A DNA stretch of 64,000 nucleotides from RUG14300 sp964391805 (GCA_964391805.1 CAYMNK010000001.1:174475-238474), one strand, 5' to 3'; shown: positions 1 to 8,927, numbered from the stretch's first letter. The notes: generated from the sequence alone by a model not told the origin. Program-made: numbers and translations.

Positions 1-598
1 ATAGAAAATCGACAAGGAAAACTTCATTTTTGCTATCCTTATTCCACCTAATAGTCACTTCGGTAACCGAACCTGTTCTCGGTACGGCAAAATCGATATA
101 GTAATTTCCGTCAAATGCATCGTCATCATTATTTGACAAAACTTCAAGTCCCGAGAAAGATGAATTGGCTATTGATATGAGTAAATCTTCATCAGGTACC
201 ACTCCGTCGGGTGCATACAATCGTAATAGAAGATTATATCCTTCGGTCATATTGATGACATTGCTTAAACTCGATACCTCCTTAGATGTATACTCAGTCG
301 ACAACTCATATGAAAAAATCAACTTATTGATTCTTAACCACTTTTGCATCAACGCTTTTGGTTGATTCTCAAACGTTCCTATGTATTCGGTAATATCGAG
401 ATCGGCAAATTGATGATTGCATTCGTCCACTATTCTATTTATTTCGGCAATTACCGAATCTTCTTTATCTGTAATCGCTTTATAAAACAGTCCTTTTATA
501 TCCTCTTCGTTAAGTCCTTCCTCGCGAGGTCTTACCGAATGTGCCCATGGCGTCTTTTTTAGAATTGCCAATTGTGTACTTTTATTTATCTTTTTCAT
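1..598 (-). CDS. Phage-region protein of unknown function, partial (runs off left edge)
   Basis: Reading leftward from the ATG at 598-596, the frame stays open to base 1, giving about 199 residues without a stop, so the C-terminus is outside the window. Its start overlaps the stop of the upstream 1003-residue structural gene by one base (TAATG), which indicates translational coupling in the same operon. The protein begins MKKINKSTQLAILKKTPWAH and has an acidic N-terminal half, with no transmembrane segment or motif that I recognise. Position after capsid, connector and structural genes suggests a virion or tail-associated protein, but this is inference from neighbourhood only. Confidence 0.7.
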   Translation of the reverse strand, partial: MKKINKSTQLAILKKTPWAHSVRPREEGLNEEDIKGLFYKAITDKEDSVIAEINRIVDECNHQFADLDITEYIGTFENQPKALMQKWLRINKLIFSYELSTEYTSKEVSSLSNVINMTEGYNLLLRLYAPDGVVPDEDLLISIANSSFSGLEVLSNNDDDAFDGNYYIDFAVPRTGSVTEVTIRWNKDSKNEVFLVDFL

Positions 599-3500
599 TA
601 ATAGATACCTCTTTTTCTTTTCAAAAATGAATACTCGAACGAGAACCCTTTAAGTTCAAAGGGTGTAGCGTCGGCAGAGATAATCAACAACGATAGCGTA
701 GAAATATCTCTTAGTTTGACTCGTGCATAGTATTCCCTATCACTTGCTCCGTCAAAAGTAAATTGCGCCATATCGGGTTCATAAAACTCAGCACCTAACC
801 CGAAGTTCGCACTCTTGACCATTCTCGAGCGTGATTCGCATATTAACTGTACATTTCCTATAGTCTTTTCGCCAAGTTCGACACCGATTTTATGAACTGT
901 TTTAAGCATGCCCGGATAGCCCAAGTCGCTTTTTGCCGTTTGCCATAGAGCCCTAACCGCTTTACTACGAATTACGCTACCGCTGAAGGAATCGGGAAAT
1001 TCCGTATCGGCATACTTGATCGGTTTAACCGCTAAACCGTTATAACTTAGCTTACACAAATCGTTATGAGATGCGTCGAGTGTACATTTGAGCGCAGTGA
1101 TTGTAAGAGGAACTTTTTGAAGAGAAACCGACAATCTAAATCCGCCCTCATTAATCGAAACTAAGTTACCCTCACATGATAGTGAAAAACTGTTATTGGA
1201 TAAACTTAAATTGCTAATTGTATAGGCAACTCCTTCACTTAATCCCGAATTACCCACTTTATCAGCATAAACGGTCATTCCGTTTTTTACATCAATGTCG
1301 CTATAGATTTTACCGTCGATTAGCCTGCAATCATCAATAAGTTCGCTGTACAATTTTTGATCGATCATTATTTTATTTCCCACACTCAAGATCAAAGATT
1401 CGTTAAACACAACAGTTTCTTCCCCTATTGAAAATAATATTGAACCGCTATTGATAGCATCATAATATGTATCAAGATAGTTATCGAAAAAAGTGCATAT
1501 TCTACCGTCGATAGTACCGAACCACAACTTACCCGAAATAACCGATAGACACTTAGCCGGGATCTCTCCCAATATCCACCAATTATATTGCTTAATTTTG
1601 TCTTCGTAATAATAACAGTTAGATGGGGCTACATAAATTTTATCTCCGACAGACAGATAATAATCTCCTCGATAGTTTACTGCGTTATGTACATTTTGTA
1701 TAGAATCGCATATTTCGGTATCAACGTTTCTACCTACTTCTATCGACATTTTATATTGATCGTTAATGGAATTACACTGTTTTAAGGTGTATATTCCTGT
1801 TTCACTAAGATAAATAGGATCGCCGTCAATATAAGATATCGTTTTAAAATCGCTTGCAACGTTTGAAACATAATTGCCTATAAGTGAAAACTCGGCGGTA
1901 TTAAAAGAAAGTGTATTATCGCCTATGGTTATTTTCTTAGTTCCCCATTTTCCTTTACGAATATAAATATTGCTTTCATTTGCTACCCCTTTTTTAAATA
2001 CCGCTTGAGAATCGTCGGATAATCTTGCATAACCGACAATTGGCGACGAATCAAAACCGAAGGTATAAACATAATCGACCGGGAAGTAACTAAGGTCTTC
2101 GCTCTCGGATGCAAAATCATAATTCGGATATTCATCGCAACCGGATGCAAAAACTCTATCGGTATTACCGTCAACGCCGAATTCTTGGCAAAACATACAT
2201 CCGTCTATTACCGATGAGAGATATTTTCGGTCGGAAGCGTTGAAAGTAACCTCGATATTATCACTCCCGTCGGGACTGATTGCTGACTTTTTCAAAGTCA
2301 GTGTACCGCTTAGGTGATCGAGCGTTCCCCATTCTGTAAGGTTATCATCTACCAAATGTGCCAAAAATGACGGTAAAATCGCATACATTTGCCCGTCCAC
2401 TCCGCCATGCGTCGAACATTCGTCGATAATGTAATCTAAGGTATCGGGCAAAGAAATGGTATTCGAACTGAATTTAACAACATAACTATCATAAGGTGTA
2501 CTCCTCTTTGCTTCGGCGATAACAGTTTTTACATGGTTTCCATCGGAATTCAGGTAATCTATAATAAGTTCCGCTTTATTCCAAGATAACTGCGTGATAC
2601 CGCGAGAATACCAATAACATTCTATATTTTCACCCTTAAAAACAACTCTACCTTTATTTTTTAGTCCGTTTTGAAGTCCCGAACAGGTGATATTTTCATC
2701 ATTGGCTACGATGCACAAATCCCTTCCTTTTAGATTATCTCCCTTAACCGGATAGCGCTTTTCGGAATAATTGACTCGCTCTCTCAATGTGTATTCGTTG
2801 ATATCGCCGTTTTCCAATGCGAATATTTTAATACTATTACGACTGTCAAACGCTATCTCATCGACATCAAGTTTATATACAGCCTGACCTTGTATGCCAT
2901 ATAGTTTATTCTTTCGCATGGGAGTCAATATGTTTTCGCACTCTAAACTTGCCGACTCGATTTTATATGACGACACTCTTTTGTAGTAAACGACTTCGGG
3001 ATTCCATGGGTTATCATCGTCGATTACAACTTGTTCATATCCTGTATCGGTCTTAACATATCGAATACCTCGATAACTTTCGTCAATCGTACTATCTTTA
3101 ACAAAGATCGTACCGATATCGGGCATAATTCCTATAGTTGTTGTAGGAATATATGCATCCTTTTTTACACTTCTAAGCTCTATCCCTTGTTCGAAATCAC
3201 CTAAAACAAGATATTCTCCCGCTCCGAAAATATAATATTTCTCGTTTTTATGAACAATGCTTAGATAGTTTTCTTTCAATTTATCGAGGTCTATCGAATA
3301 TACCTTTTGTGCCGACTCGGTAATATCGACAATGTTGCCTTCGCTTATCAAATAAAATCTTTTACCCGAATAGACCAAAATATAGCTTTGTCCGTTAAAA
3401 GATACTTCGTATAAAAAATCTATCGGTTCGCTTAGTTTATATTCTTGATGCCAACCGTTTCTCTTGACTATCTTACCGTTTTTATTTATAAGGTTTATTG

Positions 3501-3609
3501 ATTTATCGGCTCTCGAGAGTTCTTCGTTACGCCTCAAGTCGACACCGTTTAGTTTATTGATATATTGAATTTTCCTATCCGTCTTATCGATTTGTGTATT
3601 GATTCTCAT
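598..3609 (-). CDS. Large phage structural protein (1003 aa), tail/stabilization-like
   Basis: This is the largest gene of the phage block. Its N-terminus (about residues 20-52) has the pattern Gly-Val-Asp-Leu, then a run ending Gly-Lys-Ile-Val-Lys-Arg-Asn-Gly-Trp. That resembles the opening of phage structural proteins of the DNA-stabilization or tail-tube class, which typically start with a GVN/GVD element followed by a K/R-R-x-G motif. The rest is rich in beta-strand-like, aromatic and Gly/Asp segments, with no signal peptide or membrane helix. It overlaps the upstream connector-like gene by 4 bases. Function as a head-tail or tail component is inferred from position and this weak N-terminal likeness. 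Confidence 0.55.
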   Translation of the reverse strand: MRINTQIDKTDRKIQYINKLNGVDLRRNEELSRADKSINLINKNGKIVKRNGWHQEYKLSEPIDFLYEVSFNGQSYILVYSGKRFYLISEGNIVDITESAQKVYSIDLDKLKENYLSIVHKNEKYYIFGAGEYLVLGDFEQGIELRSVKKDAYIPTTTIGIMPDIGTIFVKDSTIDESYRGIRYVKTDTGYEQVVIDDDNPWNPEVVYYKRVSSYKIESASLECENILTPMRKNKLYGIQGQAVYKLDVDEIAFDSRNSIKIFALENGDINEYTLRERVNYSEKRYPVKGDNLKGRDLCIVANDENITCSGLQNGLKNKGRVVFKGENIECYWYSRGITQLSWNKAELIIDYLNSDGNHVKTVIAEAKRSTPYDSYVVKFSSNTISLPDTLDYIIDECSTHGGVDGQMYAILPSFLAHLVDDNLTEWGTLDHLSGTLTLKKSAISPDGSDNIEVTFNASDRKYLSSVIDGCMFCQEFGVDGNTDRVFASGCDEYPNYDFASESEDLSYFPVDYVYTFGFDSSPIVGYARLSDDSQAVFKKGVANESNIYIRKGKWGTKKITIGDNTLSFNTAEFSLIGNYVSNVASDFKTISYIDGDPIYLSETGIYTLKQCNSINDQYKMSIEVGRNVDTEICDSIQNVHNAVNYRGDYYLSVGDKIYVAPSNCYYYEDKIKQYNWWILGEIPAKCLSVISGKLWFGTIDGRICTFFDNYLDTYYDAINSGSILFSIGEETVVFNESLILSVGNKIMIDQKLYSELIDDCRLIDGKIYSDIDVKNGMTVYADKVGNSGLSEGVAYTISNLSLSNNSFSLSCEGNLVSINEGGFRLSVSLQKVPLTITALKCTLDASHNDLCKLSYNGLAVKPIKYADTEFPDSFSGSVIRSKAVRALWQTAKSDLGYPGMLKTVHKIGVELGEKTIGNVQLICESRSRMVKSANFGLGAEFYEPDMAQFTFDGASDREYYARVKLRDISTLSLLIISADATPFELKGFSFEYSFLKRKRGIY

Positions 3610-4184
3610 ATTCTATATATCACTCTTACCCCCTGAGTCGAAGTATCGGCTCCGTAACGATATTCTTCGAGATAACCTTCGAATACATTGCGAGACTGCG
3701 CTGATAGAGACGGTTCTTCCTCTTCGTATAAATCAGCCTTGATGTAATATGGAATAATTCGTGCAAGTTCGTCGGGAATAGGAATATCTTTTTCATCATC
3801 TATGGGCGGATTAATCGAAACCATATAATCTACATAATAAACACCGTCCTTATCGAGATAAACGTAGATATTTCCTTCCATTATTGCGAACGGAACGCTA
3901 ACCATCTCGCATCCTACACGTCGCCATACCGACAAAACTTCTCCCGAACCTATAGTTGAAAATATCGGTAAAGAATAATAACCGCTATCCTCTACCGAAT
4001 CGAGTCTTTTGGTCGAGCTCGGAAGTTTGCCTAATATCCTCATTCTATCGATTGCACGCAAAATACTTTCGTCCATCCCTATCAAATAATCGCGTATATT
4101 CGATTCGGAATAAAGTCCTAAAACCGTATCGGGAATTACTCCCATAAGCCTAAGCGCATTTTTCTTTACTTCTATATATTTCAT
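3606..4184 (-). CDS. Putative phage head-tail connector/adaptor protein
   Basis: A 192-residue soluble protein. The N-terminus (KKNALRLMGVI) looks like the Leu-rich 'ALRLLGV' opening of podovirus-type head-completion proteins. The C-terminal third contains IPDELARIIPYYIKADLYEEE followed by a segment of the type Ser-x-x-Asn-x-Phe-x-x-Tyr-Leu. This 'iPdEl...yyaaadl...e.p..A...r..fe.yl' layout is common in connector proteins that follow a capsid gene. It lies directly between a capsid-associated protein and the large structural protein and overlaps the latter by 4 bases. The family is inferred, because no catalytic motif exists to confirm it. Confidence 0.5.
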   Translation of the reverse strand: MKYIEVKKNALRLMGVIPDTVLGLYSESNIRDYLIGMDESILRAIDRMRILGKLPSSTKRLDSVEDSGYYSLPIFSTIGSGEVLSVWRRVGCEMVSVPFAIMEGNIYVYLDKDGVYYVDYMVSINPPIDDEKDIPIPDELARIIPYYIKADLYEEEEPSLSAQSRNVFEGYLEEYRYGADTSTQGVRVIYRI

Positions 4185-4196
4185 ACCTTTAATTAA

Positions 4197-4221
4197 GGAT
4201 AGCGGTTCATCACCGCTATCC
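4197..4221. other. Intercistronic hairpin between decoration-like and connector-like phage genes
   Basis: A perfect 9-bp stem (GGATAGCGG / CCGCTATCC) with a 7-base loop lies in the 44-base gap between the two genes. On the minus strand it is not followed by a T-run, so it is not a typical terminator. The connector gene's Shine-Dalgarno (AAAGGT) comes shortly after it. It may be an mRNA stabiliser or processing site that sets different expression of the capsid genes and the genes beyond. Confidence 0.5.
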
Positions 4222-4228
4222 CCTCCTT

Positions 4229-4678
4229 CTACACGGGCATTCTATAGACTGCCACGCTCACGCCGTCCTTATCGGCGGTTATAAACACTTTACCTTTTTC
4301 TCTAAGATCGGATACACCGTGAGAAATTCTATGTATACAATCGATATATCCTTCGTTATCGGAAACCCATTTGAATCGACCGCTCTCTATTACCATTGCG
4401 GAATAGTTCTCTCCAAGTATGGCATCGGATACATAATCAACCGAACCTTGTATACCGTTTCCGCCCTTGACGGTTACCGTAACTTGAGCGGACGAATTAT
4501 TGTTTTTGACTATGATTAAATATTTATCGTCGCGCGCACTCATATCCAAATATCCGCCAAATGCCTCGGGTGTAGTTCCGTTTTTTGCCAAAGCGGTAAA
4601 TATTTCGCTTTCGGATTTTCCTTCGGACAATTCTGAAATTTTATTTATTTCGGTTACCTTTATTTCTGCAAAAGCCAT
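4229..4678 (-). CDS. Phage capsid-associated (decoration-like) protein
   Basis: A 149-residue protein directly after the major capsid gene. Its middle has DDKYLIIVKNNNSSAQVTVTV followed by KGGNGIQG. The 'D-x-K..I.V.N......VTVKGGNGIQG' pattern is typical of small beta-rich phage head decoration or head-fibre domains. Its C-terminus ends with GVSVAVYRMPV, again beta-like. There are no membrane segments. I infer a decoration or head-stabilizing role; a minor structural role is also possible. Confidence 0.5.
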   Translation of the reverse strand: MAFAEIKVTEINKISELSEGKSESEIFTALAKNGTTPEAFGGYLDMSARDDKYLIIVKNNNSSAQVTVTVKGGNGIQGSVDYVSDAILGENYSAMVIESGRFKWVSDNEGYIDCIHRISHGVSDLREKGKVFITADKDGVSVAVYRMPV

Positions 4679-4690
4679 TTACTTTCCTCC

Positions 4691-5563
4691 TTAATATGAA
4701 CATCTATATACAAATAATTCCTTAGGTCTAACTACCTTGGCATCATAAAGTATGAAGCCCTTGACCGCATCGCTAAACTTCTTTTCGGGGCGATATGCCT
4801 CGGTGTGGGTGAGCGGATTAACATATGCAATAGCGCGCTTAGTACGTGCCATTACATACGATACGCTTTGACTTTTACCACCAATGGTCGCAGTACTCTT
4901 TGCTAAGTTGTTAGTAACCTTAATTTGCATATTGTTGTACCAATATACATTTCCGTCCTTGAGTTGCTTACTGTTATTGGTGTCAAGTGAAGCATACTCT
5001 TTACGGAATCTCGTAAAAAACTTGGGATCGACGGTTACTACGATTTCGGTGCTATCAGATACGTCGTTAAGCATCAAATTCTCTTGTAATTCGTCCAATA
5101 TGTCGAGTACGTTCTTTTCGTTTTCACCAGCAACACCCGATACACACTTAGATGTACCGATTACGTTGATATCCTTACCCAATGCAAGGTTTGCTATATA
5201 TTTATCCACCTTATTTGCCAAAGCCTCGGTAGTTTCTTGATGAAGTGCCTCCAATACTCCGTTTACCGACTGTGCCTCGTCAACGTCACCGACCTCATAA
5301 TTGAAGTATGCTATTTGATCGATAGGCATTACGATCGACGAAGATTCTACCGTCTCCGCTCCGTTTATTTCATTGTTTCTATCGCCCGATTTGAGATCGT
5401 AAATGGTCGGCTTGCCGATACCGGTAATGGTTACCGCCTCACCTTGACGCTTAACTGCGCCCTCATACTTACGATAGCAATCTTCTGCGAATACACATTT
5501 ACGCTCTAAATCTCTGTTGATGCCGGCTTCCCATACCGACGGTATAAAATTACTATAAGACAT
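4691..5563 (-). CDS. Phage major capsid protein, P22 coat-like
   Basis: The 290-residue product opens with a motif of the type N-F-I-P-x-V-W-x-A, then D-x-E-x-K-x-V-F-A, Y-E-G-x-V and Q-G-E-A-V-T-I-x-x-I-G. This is the well-known N-terminal signature of the P22 coat/HK97-fold major capsid family of Clostridia and Bacilli phages. The length is usual for these compact coat proteins. A strong ribosome-binding site (GGAGAGG) precedes the start. It follows a scaffold-like gene and precedes decoration and connector-like genes, the normal order of a head-morphogenesis block. The protein forms the icosahedral shell. This is the most secure structural assignment in the element. Confidence 0.85.
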   Translation of the reverse strand: MSYSNFIPSVWEAGINRDLERKCVFAEDCYRKYEGAVKRQGEAVTITGIGKPTIYDLKSGDRNNEINGAETVESSSIVMPIDQIAYFNYEVGDVDEAQSVNGVLEALHQETTEALANKVDKYIANLALGKDINVIGTSKCVSGVAGENEKNVLDILDELQENLMLNDVSDSTEIVVTVDPKFFTRFRKEYASLDTNNSKQLKDGNVYWYNNMQIKVTNNLAKSTATIGGKSQSVSYVMARTKRAIAYVNPLTHTEAYRPEKKFSDAVKGFILYDAKVVRPKELFVYRCSY

Positions 5564-5567
5564 CCTT

Positions 5568-6017
5568 TTACCTCTCCTTCTTTAAATTTTTTAATGATTT
5601 TTGTACTTTATCCCAATTTTGCTCAATTTCTTTAGGCGTCATTGCCTTGAGTTCTTCTAATGTAAATAAAGAATTTTCTCTCGAATTTCTCTCTGTTAGG
5701 CTACCCGGTGTTGCCTTGGCTTTTGCTAAACGCAATGCAAATTCCTGCTCGGCTCTATCCTTCGTTCTTCTCTCGATTTCATGACATAACTCCATATATG
5801 AGGCATATATTTCCGCCATACTCTCTTCTCCGACCTTACCAGTTGCATATCCGATAAAGAACTTATCGTTAAATAATTCGTCACAATTTACATCGGGATA
5901 GCTTTCCAAAAAATTATTGCGGTCGTTAACAAACCATTCGTCTTTATCGACCCCTAAATTCGGTTGCCGATTAATAATTTCGGATTCCATTGGACTGTTG
6001 ATTATTTCTTCCTTCAT
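5568..6017 (-). CDS. Putative phage scaffolding protein
   Basis: A 149-residue, highly charged and largely helical protein sits between the large terminase and the major capsid gene, where scaffold proteins are normally encoded. The C-terminus has the segment FTLEELKAMTPKEIEQNWDK and ends in a Lys-rich tail (KSLKNLKKER). A final acidic helix plus a basic tail of this kind is typical of P22-like scaffolds, whose basic C-terminus binds coat protein. No other domain is seen. There is no portal gene between it and the terminase, which is unusual. The call rests on position and composition. Confidence 0.55.
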   Translation of the reverse strand: MKEEIINSPMESEIINRQPNLGVDKDEWFVNDRNNFLESYPDVNCDELFNDKFFIGYATGKVGEESMAEIYASYMELCHEIERRTKDRAEQEFALRLAKAKATPGSLTERNSRENSLFTLEELKAMTPKEIEQNWDKVQKSLKNLKKER

Positions 6018-6026
6018 TTAACCCCC

Positions 6027-7727
6027 TTACCATTCTATTTTTTTATTATTGTTTACCGTAAAACTAAAATTGCTATCAATAAATGATTCTTTTTCTCGTG
6101 CTGTGGGTATTGTTCCGTATTCGTTCCGAACATAATGCGCTATTGCCTTTGCCATGACCAAGTCGTCGTGTTTTCCTACTGTTGCTTCTTCGCGTCCCGA
6201 TTTATTACGAATAAATGAAAACATTTCCATGAGGATATCTTTTGAGCATTCCATATTCGGGTCCTCTCGAAATGCCATTTTTAATTCGTTAAGGATAATC
6301 GGTCTTGTTATCTGTGTAGTTTTGAAACCTATTCCGTCAATTCCGTCCGCCCTTTTGTACAATTCGGGATAATCTAACGCTAACAAAACGCGTACAGGAC
6401 AAACCGAAAAGTTCACCTCTACCGCTATTAAGGCAAAATTATAGTATTTTCCTAAGCAGTACAGTTGTTTTGCATATAAATCTTCGTCGATTCTTTTTAC
6501 CTTATATATTGCAACGGTCTTGGCGTCACGCACCCTTTCCACAACAGCTGTGAAGTAATCGTCGCCCGAGCCTGCCGTATCGCAACCTATAACGTAACTA
6601 TCGCCTATATTCGGTTTATCATAAATAGTAATCGCGCCCGACGAATCGTAATTAATACGAATATCGGATAAAAACTGACTATAATCCCCTTTTACTACAT
6701 TGTAGACAAAATCTAACCTTTCCCCCTCGTCCGAGATTTCGCACAATCTTTTAATTATTTTATCTTTATCGAAGACACATTCGCCCGATGCGATAAACGC
6801 TTCTTCGGGCATACAAGGATATTCTTGTTTAATAGAATTTTTATCGAGATAACTGTCATATTTGCGGACATACCATGCAATTTGACTATCATCAAGTCCT
6901 TTTTCGTTTTTCAACCAGCGGATGCGCTCGATCAACCAAGAATCCTCTATTTTAGATAAATCAACACACTCGTCTCTGCGATATTCGTCGCTTTTCCACC
7001 ATTCGAAAAACAAATTTACACAACTATTGCTATCCCATAAATCTTTTGCTTCATTCCAGCCGTTTGCTGTAGTTTCGTAAATAACAACCGCATTTGCGGT
7101 CAACGCTTCTCCCACGCTTTTTTGCATATCGCTAATGGATGCTTCGTAAAATGCAACCTCACTAAAATGGGCAAATTCAAGTGTCCTACTTCGTCCGGCG
7201 TCACCACCTGCCGTTGCAATTCGCCATGAACTGTTCAGTTTATCGAAAAACAATTCCTTTTTGCTATTGTACTTTTCGTGAGGCTTGACTATATCGGGCA
7301 AGGCGTTATAAACAACTTTTGCCTTGTCGTTAAAAATTGAATTAACGTTATCCGAACAGTCTGCTACGGTAAATCCCGAAAAATTCCTTCGGGTGATGGC
7401 ATAACAAAGTTGCAATGCGGTAATTAATGTGGTAAATCCTTGTTGTCTCCCCTTTAAGATAAAATATGGTCTATCGGTTCGATATTTTTCGAATGCCGAT
7501 AAAAATTCCTTTTGGACTGTGTTTAGAAAAAACGGAATTGATCTACGCTTTTTGTCAACGACGGTAAAAATCGCTTCTATGAGTAACCAAGGCTTTTCCC
7601 TTATAGCTGAGATAGCATCCCTATCCTTCAATATCTTTCTTGCCGAATATTCAATAAACAGCCTGTCTTTATCGGGATCTATCTCAAATAATTTTTTCCG
7701 TTTGGCTACTAATTCGTCTATAAGCAC
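6027..7727 (-). CDS. Phage terminase large subunit
   Basis: A 566-residue DNA-packaging motor. Walker A is visible at about residues 93-100 (KGRQQGFTT), the variant form usual in terminases. A Walker B-like hydrophobic strand ending in Ser-Glu is at about 189-190. The C-terminal RNase H-like nuclease shows a first Asp in VIGCDTAGSGDD (about 380) and a late Asp pair in GKHDDLVMA (about 520). Family length (450-600 aa) fits. The start codon is GTG, chosen because GAGGA lies 6 bases upstream inside the preceding gene; the genes overlap by 10 bases. It would cut and pump phage DNA into proheads together with a small terminase and a portal, and no portal is visible here. Confidence 0.9.
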   Translation of the reverse strand: MLIDELVAKRKKLFEIDPDKDRLFIEYSARKILKDRDAISAIREKPWLLIEAIFTVVDKKRRSIPFFLNTVQKEFLSAFEKYRTDRPYFILKGRQQGFTTLITALQLCYAITRRNFSGFTVADCSDNVNSIFNDKAKVVYNALPDIVKPHEKYNSKKELFFDKLNSSWRIATAGGDAGRSRTLEFAHFSEVAFYEASISDMQKSVGEALTANAVVIYETTANGWNEAKDLWDSNSCVNLFFEWWKSDEYRRDECVDLSKIEDSWLIERIRWLKNEKGLDDSQIAWYVRKYDSYLDKNSIKQEYPCMPEEAFIASGECVFDKDKIIKRLCEISDEGERLDFVYNVVKGDYSQFLSDIRINYDSSGAITIYDKPNIGDSYVIGCDTAGSGDDYFTAVVERVRDAKTVAIYKVKRIDEDLYAKQLYCLGKYYNFALIAVEVNFSVCPVRVLLALDYPELYKRADGIDGIGFKTTQITRPIILNELKMAFREDPNMECSKDILMEMFSFIRNKSGREEATVGKHDDLVMAKAIAHYVRNEYGTIPTAREKESFIDSNFSFTVNNNKKIEW

Positions 7728-7972
7728 TCGAAGTCCTCGAATCCGGACATACTCTCACTTTCTCCCGTAGTCGTCGAATATATAGACAATACGTCTTTTA
7801 TAGATAATGACTTGGATTCTAACGATAATTCTTGATAGAGTTTTTTATCCTCATCCGTTTCGATTCCTCTCAATATAAGCGATTTTAAAGTCGATTCTAC
7901 ATAGATTGCACGATCGAGTCGCAAACTCAACCACTCAAGTGCAGAATTCGATACGCTGACCTTATCCGGCAA
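7718..7972 (-). CDS. Small phage-region protein, unknown function
   Basis: An 84-residue acidic protein encoded between the zinc-finger protein and the terminase and overlapping both. The start codon is TTG, preceded by AGGTGG. The sequence has a helical N-terminal half (residues around SALEWLSLRLDRAIYVE) and a Ser/Glu-rich C-terminus. I do not recognise the family. Overlap with both neighbours supports it as a real, translationally coupled gene. It could be an accessory packaging factor, which is inference from location. Confidence 0.55.
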   Translation of the reverse strand: MPDKVSVSNSALEWLSLRLDRAIYVESTLKSLILRGIETDEDKKLYQELSLESKSLSIKDVLSIYSTTTGESESMSGFEDFECL

Positions 7973-8543
7973 GGTACCACCTACTTCTCAGAGTGTGTTT
8001 ATCTCTGTTTTCGTCTAAAAAGCGTAGAATCTTTATCATTGTGTTACAAATTTCTTCATAACTCATTTTGTACTTTTTGAAAAAGTTTCCTACGCTTTGG
8101 TTGGTCTCTAAGAAGTCTTTAAGCATTTCGTAATCCTTTTTAGAAAGTCTACTCACTGCACGAGCATAGCGTCCTTTGATAACCCTTAAAGCTTTACGGT
8201 ATTCAATTTTTTTCTTATTCAATATATCCTTATATTCGGCATATTTTTTTCTTGCGGAAAATCTTTTGATTTTCATTAGTTGTTTGTTGATATGCTTGAT
8301 GCGCATAATATCCTCGTATACATTCGCCAAATCCTTGGGCAATGCCATTTTTGAACTTTTCAATGATTCTTTGAATAATTTATTACGATATTCTATATAC
8401 TTAGTTTCAACCTTCCTCATACAAGTATATGAACAAAAACAGTCATCGCCGAATTTCCATCCGTACATATCTCTATCCTGTAATACAAATTCTTTACCGC
8501 ATACAGGACATACATCGCTACCCATAAATAATTCTAACATCAT
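7962..8543 (-). CDS. Zinc-finger phage protein, possible small terminase
   Basis: A 193-residue basic protein. The N-terminus (about residues 8-45) holds two Cys pairs, CPVC and a later FCSYTCMRK, consistent with a treble-clef zinc finger. The centre is a Lys/Arg-rich helical region. The C-terminus has a segment of the form LKDFLETNQSVGNFFKKYKM followed by SYEEICNTMIKILRF, which resembles a helix-turn-helix in which a 'kky.ms.eei' turn leads into a recognition helix. A DNA-binding protein just upstream of a large terminase is often the small terminase, so I suggest that role, but the zinc finger is atypical. It has a very strong Shine-Dalgarno (AAGGAGGTGAT). Confidence 0.5.
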   Translation of the reverse strand: MMLELFMGSDVCPVCGKEFVLQDRDMYGWKFGDDCFCSYTCMRKVETKYIEYRNKLFKESLKSSKMALPKDLANVYEDIMRIKHINKQLMKIKRFSARKKYAEYKDILNKKKIEYRKALRVIKGRYARAVSRLSKKDYEMLKDFLETNQSVGNFFKKYKMSYEEICNTMIKILRFLDENRDKHTLRSRWYLAG

Positions 8544-8812
8544 ATCACCTCCTTGTGTTTACATTTCACACATTTCAAAAAACCGATTACGCTCGCCTTA
8601 GTCCTGTCCACCGAATAATCCCATACCATTTCGCCTAAGCATTCGGGACACAACTCGAACTTGATTGCACGCTTTTTAAGTGCCTCGATGTATTCCGACA
8701 ACTTAATATCGTGCGCTTCCCCCACGTTTTGAGAGCCGATAAATTCTTTACAGTTTATAAGACATGCTACTAACTCGTCCTTAGACATATCGGCTACTTC
8801 TCTTAATTTCAC
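8540..8812 (-). CDS. Zinc-ribbon protein, first gene of the phage operon
   Basis: A small protein of 90 residues if it starts at the GTG at 8812. I prefer this start because the ribosome-binding site AAGGAGAGG lies 8 bases upstream, while an in-frame GTG three codons earlier overlaps that site. The C-terminal half has CPEC and CVKC about 24 residues apart, a zinc ribbon. The N-terminal half is helical and acidic. As the first gene after a strong promoter flanked by operator-like repeats, it could be an early regulator or a DNA/RNA-binding accessory protein. I do not recognise the family. Confidence 0.55.
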   Translation of the reverse strand: MKLREVADMSKDELVACLINCKEFIGSQNVGEAHDIKLSEYIEALKKRAIKFELCPECLGEMVWDYSVDRTKASVIGFLKCVKCKHKEVI

Positions 8813-8839
8813 TCTTATCACCTCTCCTTGTAAAAATAT

Positions 8840-8860
8840 TTAGCGGAACGCTCTGTTCTT
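8840..8860 (-). promoter_or_regulatory. Operator-like site B, downstream of the phage promoter
   Basis: Read on the minus strand the site is AAGAAC, five variable bases, then GTTCCGCTAA. Its core GAAC-N5-GTTC is itself a dyad. A second copy with the same layout lies upstream of the promoter in the opposite orientation. It sits just after the -10 box, at or near the start of the transcript, where a bound repressor would block initiation. The spacing of 5 differs from the usual GAAC-N4-GTTC LexA box of Bacillota. Confidence 0.6.
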
Positions 8861-8872
8861 CTTTATGCTAAT

Positions 8873-8901
8873 ATTATACATATCAAATGAGTGGTTGTCA
8901 A
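8873..8901 (-). promoter_or_regulatory. Perfect-consensus sigma-A promoter of the phage operon
   Basis: On the minus strand TTGACA (8901-8896) and TATAAT (8878-8873) are separated by exactly 17 bases, a full match to the housekeeping consensus. Transcription would run into the zinc-ribbon gene at 8812 and onward through terminase and capsid genes. Two inverted copies of an operator-like 21-mer flank it. A promoter this strong in front of packaging genes would need repression in a lysogen. Confidence 0.85.
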
Positions 8902-8906
8902 TATAA

Positions 8907-8927
8907 AAGAACGGTTTGTTCCGTTAA
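8907..8927 (+). promoter_or_regulatory. Operator-like site A, upstream of the phage promoter
   Basis: Read on the plus strand the site is AAGAAC, five variable bases, then GTTCCGTTAA. It matches the downstream site at 8840-8860 in all but the central five bases and one base of the tail. The two sites point toward each other across the promoter, so a dimeric regulator could bind both and form a loop or cover the -35 region. Confidence 0.6.

Noticed and set aside
8840..8927. LexA (SOS) boxes at the phage promoter
   Set aside because: The half-sites GAAC and GTTC are 5 bases apart, not 4 as in the Bacillota LexA box, and a second extended arm (CCGYTAA) is shared, which suggests a different regulator.
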